DNA from: Candidatus Methanobinarius endosymbioticus
GTDB taxonomy: Archaea > Methanobacteriota > Methanobacteria > Methanobacteriales > Methanobacteriaceae
DNA: 61,699 bases
Direction: 5' to 3'
Assembly (NCBI GenBank): GCA_003315655.1
Contig: NIZT01000008.1
Span: forward strand, 1-61,699
Both the position numbers and the translations under genes were made by a program. This document shows, in pieces, positions 52,083 to 60,572 of the stretch. The notes under the pieces were generated by a model. The model did no database searches. It was not told the DNA's origin and saw nothing but the letters and a program-made list of their open reading frames with translations. Every line of letters begins with the position of its first letter. Within the stretch, counting starts at the first letter, position 1.

Positions 52083-53492
52083 ATGTTAGTAAAAAAACTT
52101 TCTAAATTCATAGTAGGTCTCGATTATGAAGATATTCCTAAAACTGCTATTAATAAGTTGAAAATTTGTTTTTTGGATTTTTTAGGAGTTTCTAAACGAG
52201 GATTTAATGAAAAAACTGTTCAAATACTTTTAAAATCACTTGAAGAAATGGAACCAAATAAACTAAATATTAATAATGATTTTAGTGATAACAATAGATC
52301 TTCTATTATTGGAAAAGGATATTCTAATGTTTATAATGCTGGTTTTATAAATGGAGTTTCTGCACACTGTCTTGACTTGGATGATGGACATAGATTTGCT
52401 CAAATTCATCCTGGAACAATTATTTTTCCCACAGCATTAGCTATATCAGAAAAAAATGATATTAATGGAAAAAAATTTTTAGAATCCATTATTTGTGGAT
52501 ATGAAATAGCTATTGTTCTGGGAACATTAGTTAATCCTTATCATAGGGATCAAGGATTTCATACTACTGGAACTATTGGAACTTTTGCTTCTGGAGCAAC
52601 TGCATCAAAATTATTGGGCTTATCAATGGAAAAAACAATTAATGTTTTAGGACTTTGTGGAACTTTAAGCTCAGGTCTTCTTGAATCTAATCATCAAGGA
52701 ACAATGGGAAAACAACTTCATGCTGGAAAAACAGTATACAATGGTATATTATCTGGATATTTAGCTAAAAATGAATTTACAGGATCAGAAACTATAGTTG
52801 ATGGGAATGAAGGTTTTTTAAAAGCTATGGTTATTAAAAAATTTGAAGATATGAATTATAGTGCTATTCAAAATTATATAAATTCTTATTTAGAAAATTC
52901 TCTTGGAAAATTTCATATTAAAGAAGTTTATCTAAAAAAATATCCATTTTGTAGACATTTACATTCATCTATAGATTCTATCATTAATATTAAAGATAAA
53001 CATGATTTTAACATGGAAGATACTATCAAAATTACTATTAAAACTTACAAAATAGCTACTGAACATGATAATTTCAATCCAAAAAATAAAGAAGAACTTA
53101 AACAAAGTTTGCCTTATGCAGTAGCTATGTCTTGTTTTAAAGGTAATGATATGTCCAATTTGGAAAATTATAATAATTATAATTATGATACTTATGATCT
53201 TGAAACAATTAAAAGTATATTAAATAAAATATCGATTGAAGAATCAGAAGAATTTACTAAATTAACACCAAATTATCGCCCTTCTAATGTTATAATTGAA
53301 ACAGACAAAAATAATTATGAAGTTTATGTTGAACTTCCTAAAGGAGAACCTGAAAATCCTTTTACTAAAAAAGATATTTTGAAAAAATTCAAGTCTCTTA
53401 ATCCTGATTTTAATTTAAATAAATTGAAACCTATTAATGAATTAGAATCTATAAACATTAGAAATTTCATGAAATCTTTTAATCATAATTAA
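52083..53492 (+). CDS. MmgE/PrpD-family protein
   Basis: The 469-residue protein matches the MmgE/PrpD fold: an all-helical half with GFINGVSAHCLDLDDGHRFAQIHPG, the helix DQGFHTTGTIGTFASGATASKLLGL, and HQGTMGKQLHAGKTVYNGILSGYLAKNEFTG, then a C-terminal lid. PrpD dehydrates 2-methylcitrate; other members handle cis-aconitate or related acids. The characteristic His and Asp (HCLDLDDGH) and the Lys near GKQLHAGK are present. Its substrate here is not known. The citryl-CoA lyase and fumarase cluster lies 4.4 kb downstream on the same strand, so a shared role in C4/C6 acid metabolism is plausible but inferred. The frame is intact. Confidence 0.86.
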   Translation: MLVKKLSKFIVGLDYEDIPKTAINKLKICFLDFLGVSKRGFNEKTVQILLKSLEEMEPNKLNINNDFSDNNRSSIIGKGYSNVYNAGFINGVSAHCLDLDDGHRFAQIHPGTIIFPTALAISEKNDINGKKFLESIICGYEIAIVLGTLVNPYHRDQGFHTTGTIGTFASGATASKLLGLSMEKTINVLGLCGTLSSGLLESNHQGTMGKQLHAGKTVYNGILSGYLAKNEFTGSETIVDGNEGFLKAMVIKKFEDMNYSAIQNYINSYLENSLGKFHIKEVYLKKYPFCRHLHSSIDSIINIKDKHDFNMEDTIKITIKTYKIATEHDNFNPKNKEELKQSLPYAVAMSCFKGNDMSNLENYNNYNYDTYDLETIKSILNKISIEESEEFTKLTPNYRPSNVIIETDKNNYEVYVELPKGEPENPFTKKDILKKFKSLNPDFNLNKLKPINELESINIRNFMKSFNHN

Positions 53493-53593
53493 ACAAGAAT
53501 TTTTCGTGAAATTATTTATTTTATTTAGTAATTTATTTATTTTTTTATATTTATCTATACATTGTTTAAATTTTTATTACTTTTAATCCTTTT

Positions 53594-53905
53594 CTATTCA
53601 GTTTCATATTTCCAGTTGTCAATGCCACCTTCTATAAATGAAATATTTGTATATCTTGATTTATTTAGTATTTCCAATGCTTTTTTACTTCTTCTTCCAC
53701 TTCTACAATATATAATTATTTCTTGTTTTTTATTTTTTATTTTATCAAGCACTTTATCAGATAATTCATTTAAAGGTATTAAAATACAATTAGGGGCATA
53801 TTTTTCATCATATTCTTCTTTTGTCCGGACATCTAACAAAATTATATCATTATTTTCTTTTAATTCAGATTTTGCTTCTTCAGGAGTTATTTCTTTATTA
53901 TTCAT
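53594..53905 (-). CDS. Rhodanese-like domain protein
   Basis: The 103-residue single-domain protein has DVRTKEEYDEKYAPNCILIPL, the active-site loop CRSGRRS with the sulfur-carrying Cys at about residue 66, and the final GGIDNWKYE. It is complete for a stand-alone rhodanese, such as GlpE or PspE-like proteins, and would move sulfane sulfur. The partner is unknown. It is convergent with the PrpD gene and divergent from the broken Nei gene; the spacer holds the 40-bp inverted repeat. Confidence 0.92.
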   Translation of the reverse strand: MNNKEITPEEAKSELKENNDIILLDVRTKEEYDEKYAPNCILIPLNELSDKVLDKIKNKKQEIIIYCRSGRRSKKALEILNKSRYTNISFIEGGIDNWKYETE

Positions 53906-54132
53906 ATTTCCATCTCATAATAATTTTATATATTAATTTATTTCAAAAATAATTAATTTTAATTATATAATTTAATATGCATTTATTGATTTTATATTTC
54001 TTTTTTGAGATTTATATAGATATTGATAATAAAAAAACATTATTTGAAGGGCTAAATAAAGAAATATAAAATTTGATTATATAATAAATTTAAAATAGAT
54101 AAATTTAATAAAAAAATTAATAAAATTAAATG

Positions 54133-54243
54133 AATTACTAAACTAAATTTATAGAACTAAATATAATATTAATTATAGGTAATTATAGAATTTATTGTAT
54201 ATCTTAATATTATATTTAGTTCTATAAATTTAGTTTAGTAATT
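54133..54243. repeat. Perfect 40-bp inverted repeat with a 31-bp loop
   Basis: The left arm (54133-54172) is the exact reverse complement of the right arm (54204-54243), and the spacer is 54173-54203. It sits in the spacer between the rhodanese start and the ruined Nei gene, where it could form a long hairpin in DNA or RNA. Such an exact stem in an AT-rich genome full of mutations is far from random. No target-site duplication or transposase is obvious. Confidence 0.92.
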
Positions 54244-54287
54244 TAATCTTTTTATAATATTACATAATCTAATTTAAGGGTATTGTA

Positions 54288-55130
54288 ACGATAGAAATTC
54301 CAGAAAGTAACACTTATGCTAAGAAACTGAATAAAACAATCAAAGGAAAAAAGATAGTAAGTGTTGTTACTAATAATCATCCTCATAAATTTGCCTTTTT
54401 TATGATGATCCTAAAAATTATAGTGATCTTCTTAAGGGAAAAATCGTTGGAAAAACAACTGCTTGGGGTGGACAAATAAAAATAGCTTTAGAAAAATGAT
54501 TCTAAATAAGATGTGATGATTGTTTTAGGAGAAGATACAAATATTAGATATATGGTTAAAGGTGAAGAAATTCCTGAAAAACATCAACTTTTGATTAAAT
54601 TTAATGATTCATCAGCTCTTGTTTCATCTGCTCGTATGTATGCTCAACTTCATGTTTCTCCAGTAAATAGCTATAATAATGAATATTATGATATAGTTAA
54701 AGAAAAACCATCTCCATTTTCAGATGATTTTAATATGAAATATTTTGAAGAGTTATTAGATGGAGTTAGACCAACAACTTCTATTAAATCTTTTTTAGCT
54801 ACTAAACAAAGAATTCCTGGTCTTGGTAATGGAACTCTCCAAGATATTCTATTTAATGCAAAAATTCATCCAAAAACTAAAATCAAAAAATTATCTAAAG
54901 AACAGAAAAAAGATTTATTTAACAGTATAAAAAATACTCTTAGTGAAATGACTGAAAAGGCGGAAGAAGCACTGAAAAATCTTTATTTAATAACCTGGAG
55001 AATATGAAGTAATTCTTTCTCTAAAACTTTTAAAGATCCTTGTCAAGTTTGTGGTGAAAAACTTGTTAAAGAAGCTTATTTAGGTGGAACTATTTATTAC
55101 TGTCCTAAATGTCAAAAATTAGATTCATAA
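54288..55130 (+). pseudogene. Fpg/Nei-type DNA glycosylase, degraded
   Basis: The frame starts at ACG 54288 (ribosome binding site AAGGG at 54276-54280), where ATG is expected, followed by IEIPESNTYAKKLN. An indel near 54400 and a stop at 54499 break the N domain. The middle (54513-55007) includes RYMVKGEEIPEKHQLLIKF and the helix-two-turn-helix FLATKQRIPGLGNGTLQDILFNAKIHP. A stop or shift near 55000 separates the zinc finger CQVCGEKLVKEAYLGG with CPKC, ending at 55130. Enzymes of this family remove oxidised bases. At least four lesions show loss of this base-excision repair enzyme. Confidence 0.82.
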
Positions 55131-55244
55131 TCTTTTTTTAAGTTTAATTATCCTTATTGAATTACAATATAAACATTTCATTAACATTTATTATTATAAT
55201 AGTTAGTTTTATATATAAATAAGAACATATTATTAAAAGAATAT

Positions 55245-55306
55245 GGGTAACGTCCTAGTATGGTACGTCATCTTTGTTGGCGATACTATTAATTTAGCCA
55301 TTACCT
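55245..55306. ncRNA. Candidate small structured RNA or element
   Basis: A 62-bp GC-richer block forms nested helices: GGTAA 55246-55250 with 55101-style partner TTACC 55301-55305, TAGTAT 55256-55261 with ATACTA 55283-55288, and CGTCA 55266-55270 with TGGCG 55278-55282 closing a seven-base loop. A four-base bulge separates the inner two. It has a D-loop-like AGTATGGTA, but arms and 3' end do not fit a tRNA. No family is recognised. Confidence 0.3.
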
Positions 55307-55371
55307 ACTGGGTTTCAATTCATTTATTCTATTTTTATATTTAAATAATTTATTATAGTTTTTTATCTTTT

Positions 55372-55956
55372 CTATATGCTATGGTTTATTATTTTCAAAA
55401 TTTTGAAAAATAAACACCAAGATAATATATCTGCAATTTGTATTCCTTTATATTGTACTGAATCAACAAATGAAACTTTTGAATTTTCATTATATTTAAC
55501 ATTTTTAAGAATTATTTCTTTAAATGAATCTTTATAATAATGAGGTACAAATCGATCTAGTTTTAGTGAAAATATACTTTGAATATTTGCTTCTAATATC
55601 AAGCTAGAAACAATGTTAATATATATTTCATTTTTATTATCATATTTTACCTTATTTAAATTATTTATCTCTTTCTTATTAAATATCATTGAACATGATT
55701 CTAATTCTAGTATAGAAACTTCTTTTAAGATCTTGAATTTAATTTTTTCTGAATTTTTGTAGCTTTAATTTCATTTTTGTTTTTTCATTTTTTATTAGAT
55801 CTTTCTTTTATCTTTTTTATTATTTTTTCTAATTTTATACATTCTTGATGACTTATTAAAATTAATGTCACTACAAAATATTTGGATCCTTTTAGCCCTA
55901 AATCTCCACTTTCATCCAAAAATCCATAGTATTTAACATTATCACCTTCATTGACA
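55372..55956 (-). pseudogene. DUF3800 family protein, degraded
   Basis: The N-terminal signature FLDESGDLGLKGSKYFVV lies at about 55935-55875 (minus strand) and is followed by LISHQECIKLEKIIKKIKERSNKK and a stop. The C-terminal part (55689-55372) has ILEANIQSIFSLKLDRF, then a KVSFVDSVQYKGIQIADILSW segment, the acidic RNase H-like end of DUF3800 proteins. Stops and frame changes between them show decay. The family is predicted to be nuclease-like and occurs with mobile or defence genes. I see no such neighbours here. Confidence 0.72.
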
Positions 55957-56502
55957 ACAATTCTTCTTATTTTATTATAAAATATTTTTTAAAGACTTAT
56001 AACTAACTCATAAACATTCAAAATTAGATTTAGACAATTTAACTATGATTTTTCTTTTTTATAATTAGTTTTAATTTTAATGCACTATTTTAATATAATC
56101 TTATTACTTATAAATATTACTTTTTTATAAAAATGTAACATTCTCTATATAAATTTATAAGTATATTTTTATAGAAATATATTATAAAAAATTAATAATA
56201 TATTTTAATAATCTTAACTAGTCATGGAAATCACTTAAACATTTTATATATAAATTTGTTTTAAGAAATTTCTAATAGTTTTTTAAGAGATTTTTTATAG
56301 TTATTTATAGATTTAAAATAAGTTATAGACTTAATACTATTTTCACTGAATATTTTCTTAATTTTATTATTTTAGAAAATATTTATATTTTCAAAAATTA
56401 ATAATTATTTAATTGTTTAAAAATTTTATAAAATTATTTATAATTTTATTTATAAAATATGCATGATTAATTTATAATATTTGTTTAATTTAGGTAGTAT
56501 TA
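55957..56502. other. AT-rich intergenic region
   Basis: No gene is seen. It should hold the promoter of the downstream trio; AGGTAG at about 56492-56497 is the ribosome binding site for ATG 56503. No operator is evident. Confidence 0.5.
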
Positions 56503-57384
56503 ATGAAAGAAACAAAAAACTCCCTTAAAAATATAGGAATATATGAACCAAATCAGGATTATATCTCAAAAAAGAGGTTTTCAGATGGAGCTCAATATCG
56601 TTTTGAAGTTCCTGGAATTCAAAATCCTTCAACTTTAAAAGCTATTATTCAATCTTGTGAAGAATCTGAAATTGAAATTCATAGAGTAACTCAAACTAAA
56701 GGGATCATGTTACTCACTGATGAAGAAATTGAAGAAATGATATTATTAGCTAAAGAATCTCATTTAGATCTTTTTTTAAGTGTTGGTCCTAGAGCTGTAT
56801 ATGATACTAGTGCCACGACTCATACAAAAGAAGGTTCTAGGATTGGATACAGGCTTCGAGGATATGATAATCTTGTCTATGCTATAGAAGATGTAAAAAA
56901 AGCTACTGATTTAGGTGTTAGAGGTATAGTTGTTTATGATGAGGGATTACTTTGGGCATTGTCTAAATTGAGAGCAAATAATGAAATAGCTAAAGACGCT
57001 AAATTTAAACTTTCTGCTCATGCTGGAGCTGGAAACCCAGCTTCTGCAAAGCTTTTTGAATCAATTGGGCTGGATTCTTTTAACCCAGTTCGTGATTTAT
57101 CTATTCCCATGATTGCCAGTATTCGAGAAGCTATAGACATACCTATTGATATTCATACAGAGAATCCAAAATCTACAGGAGGTTTCATACGCCACTTTGA
57201 AGTTCCTGAAATAATAAAAATAGCTGCTCCTGTCTATTTAAAAACCGGAGGATCTGTAGCTAAACAGCATAGTTGGGAAACAACAAATGATGGAGCTAAA
57301 CAACGAATAAAACAAGTTAAATTAGTTAAAAACATGATTAATAAATATTATCCTGAAGCAATTGTATCTAAAAGTAATATTTAA
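56503..57384 (+). CDS. TIM-barrel protein of unknown function, U32-peptidase-like in some annotations
   Basis: The 293-residue protein reads as a barrel with many charged, conserved-looking loops: RFEVPGIQNPSTLKAII, SVGPRAVYDTSATTHTKEGS, GYRLRGYDN, IVVYDEGLLWAL, LSAHAGAGNPASAKLFESIG, DSFNPVRDLSIPM, IDIHTENPKSTGGFIRHFEVPE and YLKTGGSV. There are no cysteine motifs of true U32 enzymes. I recall near relatives in anaerobic bacteria annotated as U32 peptidases, but the loops suggest a phosphate- or acid-binding barrel enzyme. It heads a tight cluster with fumarase alpha and citryl-CoA lyase-like genes, so a role in organic-acid metabolism is inferred. Confidence 0.7.
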   Translation: MKETKNSLKNIGIYEPNQDYISKKRFSDGAQYRFEVPGIQNPSTLKAIIQSCEESEIEIHRVTQTKGIMLLTDEEIEEMILLAKESHLDLFLSVGPRAVYDTSATTHTKEGSRIGYRLRGYDNLVYAIEDVKKATDLGVRGIVVYDEGLLWALSKLRANNEIAKDAKFKLSAHAGAGNPASAKLFESIGLDSFNPVRDLSIPMIASIREAIDIPIDIHTENPKSTGGFIRHFEVPEIIKIAAPVYLKTGGSVAKQHSWETTNDGAKQRIKQVKLVKNMINKYYPEAIVSKSNI

Positions 57385-57459
57385 ATGAAAATATTCATTA
57401 TTTAATTTTATTTATATAAACAGTACTAATTTATATTTATGGGGTATGGAAAGAATAAT

Positions 57460-58314
57460 ATGAATTTATCTTCAAAAATAGAGAAACTGCTGATAAAAGC
57501 AAGTACATCATATCCTCAAGATAGAATTAATGCCTTTAAAAAGGCATTGGGTGAAGAAACTAATGAAAATGCTATTTGGGCATTGGAGTTAATGCTTAAA
57601 AATGCTGAAATAACTAATAAAAATAAATCTCCTTTATGTGATGATACTGGTATTCCGCATGTTTTTATTGAGCTAGGTAAAAATAGAAATATTTCATTTG
57701 AATCTTTTGAAGATATAAAGAAAGGAATAGCTAATGGTTTTAAAAATTTACCTGGTAGGCCAATGGCAGTTAAAGGAAATGATATTGAACGTATTGAACA
57801 ATCTAATGGATTATATGATGAAAGTGAAAAGGTATTTTCTCCTTCTTTTTTAATAGATAGTATAAATGATGAAGAATTTAGTGATAATATTAAAATACAT
57901 CTTTTACTTTTAGGAGGAGGACCAGAAATAAGAGCTAAAACATATCGTGTTTTTCATAAAAAAAATTATAGGAATGTTTTAAATGTAGCTATTGAAAGAT
58001 GTAAAGAAAATTTAAATCTTTTAGGATGTACTCCTAGTATTCCTGCTGTTGGGATTGGAAGAACTCAGTTTGAAGCTAATTCTTTATTGCTAAAATCATT
58101 GGTTTATGGAAATTTAGATAATCAGTCTGAATTTGAAAATTATATAACTGATGAACTCAATAAAACTAATATTGGGCCTATGGGATTAGGTGGAAAAACT
58201 ACAGCTATTGGTTCTTTTGTAAAAATAGGTCCTCAAAGAGCAAGTGGAGTTAGAATATTAGCTTCTCGTCCTTGTTGTTTTGTTGAACCAAGAGTTGGGA
58301 ATATTAAAATATAA
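57460..58314 (+). CDS. Class I fumarate hydratase/tartrate dehydratase alpha subunit
   Basis: From ATG 57460 the protein has 284 residues. It carries the three cysteines expected to hold the [4Fe-4S] cluster: Cys in SPLCDDTGIP, Cys in LLGCTPSIPAVGIG, and Cys in SRPCCFVEPR; also IGPMGLGGKTTAIG. That is the alpha (N-terminal) half of two-subunit class I fumarases and tartrate dehydratases. The beta half is not in the window; archaea often encode it elsewhere. An ATG at 57439 would add seven residues; GGAAAG before the second ATG is a better ribosome binding site. It interconverts malate and fumarate, or a related hydroxy acid, in the incomplete reductive TCA route of methanogens. Confidence 0.9.
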   Translation: MNLSSKIEKLLIKASTSYPQDRINAFKKALGEETNENAIWALELMLKNAEITNKNKSPLCDDTGIPHVFIELGKNRNISFESFEDIKKGIANGFKNLPGRPMAVKGNDIERIEQSNGLYDESEKVFSPSFLIDSINDEEFSDNIKIHLLLLGGGPEIRAKTYRVFHKKNYRNVLNVAIERCKENLNLLGCTPSIPAVGIGRTQFEANSLLLKSLVYGNLDNQSEFENYITDELNKTNIGPMGLGGKTTAIGSFVKIGPQRASGVRILASRPCCFVEPRVGNIKI

Positions 58315-58392
58315 AAAATTATATTGTATAGTTCTTCTAAATGAAATAAAAATTATTATGTCGGATGATTTTATTCAAAATGGAGTTTCATA

Positions 58393-59313
58393 ATGTTTAA
58401 AGAAGAAAAAGTATTAAATAATGAAGAAGGGCGAATAAAAACATCAATTACTAAAATCGAACCCAATAAAATTTTCACTAGAGGTTATTCTCAAGATGAT
58501 TTAATAGCTAATATTAGTTTTTCAAAAATGGTTTATTTACTTTTAAAAGGAGAATTACCTTCCGAAAAAGAGTCAAAAATGTTTAATCATGCATTAATCT
58601 CTTTTTGTGATCATGGGGTTACTCCTCCCAGTACTCAAACTTCTAGATTAATAGCTTCTTCAGGATCTCCTTTAAATGTAGCTTTATCTGGTGGATTACT
58701 TTCTTTTGGTAAAAAACATGCTGGAGCTATAGAAGATTCTATGAAATTGTTTCAAGAAATTATTGATAATAATAAAAGTAAATTTTCATCTATTAGCTAT
58801 AATTTTGATATTAATGATTTTAGTATTAATAATGCTAATATTAATGATATTATTAATAACACTCCTAATGAAGATAATATTTCTAATGATTTAAATATCA
58901 TTATAAATGAATTAGCTAAAATGATAGTTAAAGAATATTTGGATAATAATAGAAAAATACCAGGTTTTGGTCATAGATATCATAAAAAAGACCCTCGTGG
59001 AGCTAAATTAATGTCTTTAGCCAAGGAAAAAAATTTTTTAGGGGTACATATTAAACTTGCATTAGCTATTGAAAAAGAACTTTTTGATAAAAAAGGTATA
59101 TGTATTAATGTAGATGGGGCCAATGCAGCTATACTATCTGATATGGGATTTTCAAGCACTCTTGGATTTGGAATTTTCATGATTGGCAGGATTCCTGGAA
59201 TTATTGCTCATATAAATGAAGAAGTAAATGAAGAGGAAGAGTTCCGAAAGTTCTGTGATATAGAAGATGTATCTTTTCATGGAAATGTAGATAAATCCAT
59301 AAATACTGATTAA
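58393..59313 (+). CDS. Citrate-synthase-family protein, citryl-CoA lyase-like
   Basis: The 306-residue protein is short for citrate synthase (usually 370-430). It has SPLNVALSGGLLSFGKKHAGAIED, whose His matches the first catalytic His, PGFGHRYHKKDPRG with the second, and NVDGANAAILSDMGF with an Asp in place of the third catalytic acid. The spacing and length suit citryl-CoA lyase, which cleaves citryl-CoA to oxaloacetate and acetyl-CoA. An Asn-rich insertion sits at about residues 137-175 between catalytic blocks and is likely a loop. It lies 78 bp after the fumarase alpha gene, consistent with one transcript. A citrate synthase or methylcitrate role is possible. Confidence 0.8.
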   Translation: MFKEEKVLNNEEGRIKTSITKIEPNKIFTRGYSQDDLIANISFSKMVYLLLKGELPSEKESKMFNHALISFCDHGVTPPSTQTSRLIASSGSPLNVALSGGLLSFGKKHAGAIEDSMKLFQEIIDNNKSKFSSISYNFDINDFSINNANINDIINNTPNEDNISNDLNIIINELAKMIVKEYLDNNRKIPGFGHRYHKKDPRGAKLMSLAKEKNFLGVHIKLALAIEKELFDKKGICINVDGANAAILSDMGFSSTLGFGIFMIGRIPGIIAHINEEVNEEEEFRKFCDIEDVSFHGNVDKSINTD

Positions 59314-60105
59314 TAACTATAATTTTTATTTTTATATTATTTTTTTTTATATTATTTTTTAATAACTTTTTTCAATAAATTAAGATTAACAAAATTTTTA
59401 TATACTATAAATTCCAACTTATAATTAACTGGAATGTAAAGTTGACACTCATTTTCTATATATTGAATAATATTTAGTTTTCAAACTAAAATAATTGTTA
59501 AAAATTGAAATTGTATATAATTATTGAGAAGAAATAGATAATTTTCAATATACCCTCACATTTTATTTATTTTTTCATTTTATTTATTTTTTCAAATAAT
59601 TATATTCGTTATATAGTATTATAACATTTAAAAAAAATCATGAAAATTTAATAATTATATAATATATTGAAATTTTTCTTTCATTATATAATGAAATTAA
59701 AATGGAGTATCATAAAAATAATGAAAAAATAGTTTAATAGAGTTTCATAAGGTATAAATATAATATTTTAAATAATATACTATAACTTATAAAATGTTAT
59801 TATGGATAAAAAAAGAAATTAGGTTAGTGTAAAAGTTTATTAGTTGTATATACTATTATATAACAAATCATTTTTTTATTAATGAACAGAAAATTAACTA
59901 AAATCTTCTTTTGGGATATATTCTTGGTTAATTTTCTTTTGATTAATGAATTTGATAGCAAGTACTCATTTGAAAAATTATCTTATGATTTATACTTAAG
60001 TATGGTATTATAATTTTTTCCATAAATTTATATAATGAGTGCTCAATATAATGCGCAATGATTTATTCTTTCATTAATCAACGAATAAAGAAATATTAAA
60101 AAATT
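59314..60105. other. AT-rich intergenic region with several hairpins
   Basis: No gene is seen. A tight TTTAGTTT/AAACTAAA hairpin lies at 59472-59489. A 17-bp unit is duplicated in tandem at 59560-59593. AGAAAATTAAC at 59888-59898 pairs perfectly with 59937-59947. An imperfect pair follows (about 59960-59970 with 60032-60042). Some may end the upstream transcript, or form an unknown RNA; none is recognised. Confidence 0.45.
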
Positions 60106-60210
60106 ATGGTGAAAATTTTATTAAATATTAAAGAAGTATTTCAAAAATTCAAAAAAACAAAAATACAATTCAAAGAACACAATAAAACAACAATTAACAA
60201 AAAAAGTTAA
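60106..60210 (+). CDS. Possible small basic peptide
   Basis: A 34-codon frame from ATG 60106 encodes a Lys/Asn/Gln-rich basic peptide (MVKILLNIKEVFQKFKKTK...). It has no clear ribosome binding site before the ATG and no family match. AT-rich DNA gives such frames by chance, so this is weak. No gene or clear structure is seen from 60211 to 60560. Confidence 0.15.
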   Translation: MVKILLNIKEVFQKFKKTKIQFKEHNKTTINKKS

Positions 60211-60572
60211 ATTTAGTAATTTATCAAGTAATAAATCTAGTAATTAGAAGTAATGTCACAATTTGTCAGTAATATTCATGAAATAACAAGTAAAAATAAA
60301 TTTAAGTATAATTTGATATTGCATTTAGTATTTTCTTCTATCTAAAGAATTTTAAAAATGCTTTATTCGACAATTTGGATGATTGAAGGTTTTTCTAAAT
60401 ATTATTAGTGGAACAGTATTATTTTAGAAAATATTATACTTATAATTTAGATTCAAAAAATACTTCATTATGTTTAATATTTTTGCTCATCATGGTTTAT
60501 ATAGATTTACATAACAATTTCATAATTTTACATTTTATATATATAGAATGTAAATAAAAGTGGAGGTGAATG

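Noticed and set aside
53562-53936. 124-codon plus-strand frame over the rhodanese gene
   Set aside because: The minus strand carries a complete rhodanese with CRSGRRS; the opposite frame is hydrophobic by composition.
55245-55320. Possible tRNA because of AGTATGGTA and GGTTTCAATTC
   Set aside because: The D stem, T stem and acceptor do not pair in a tRNA layout, and no anticodon stem fits. Kept only as a structured candidate.
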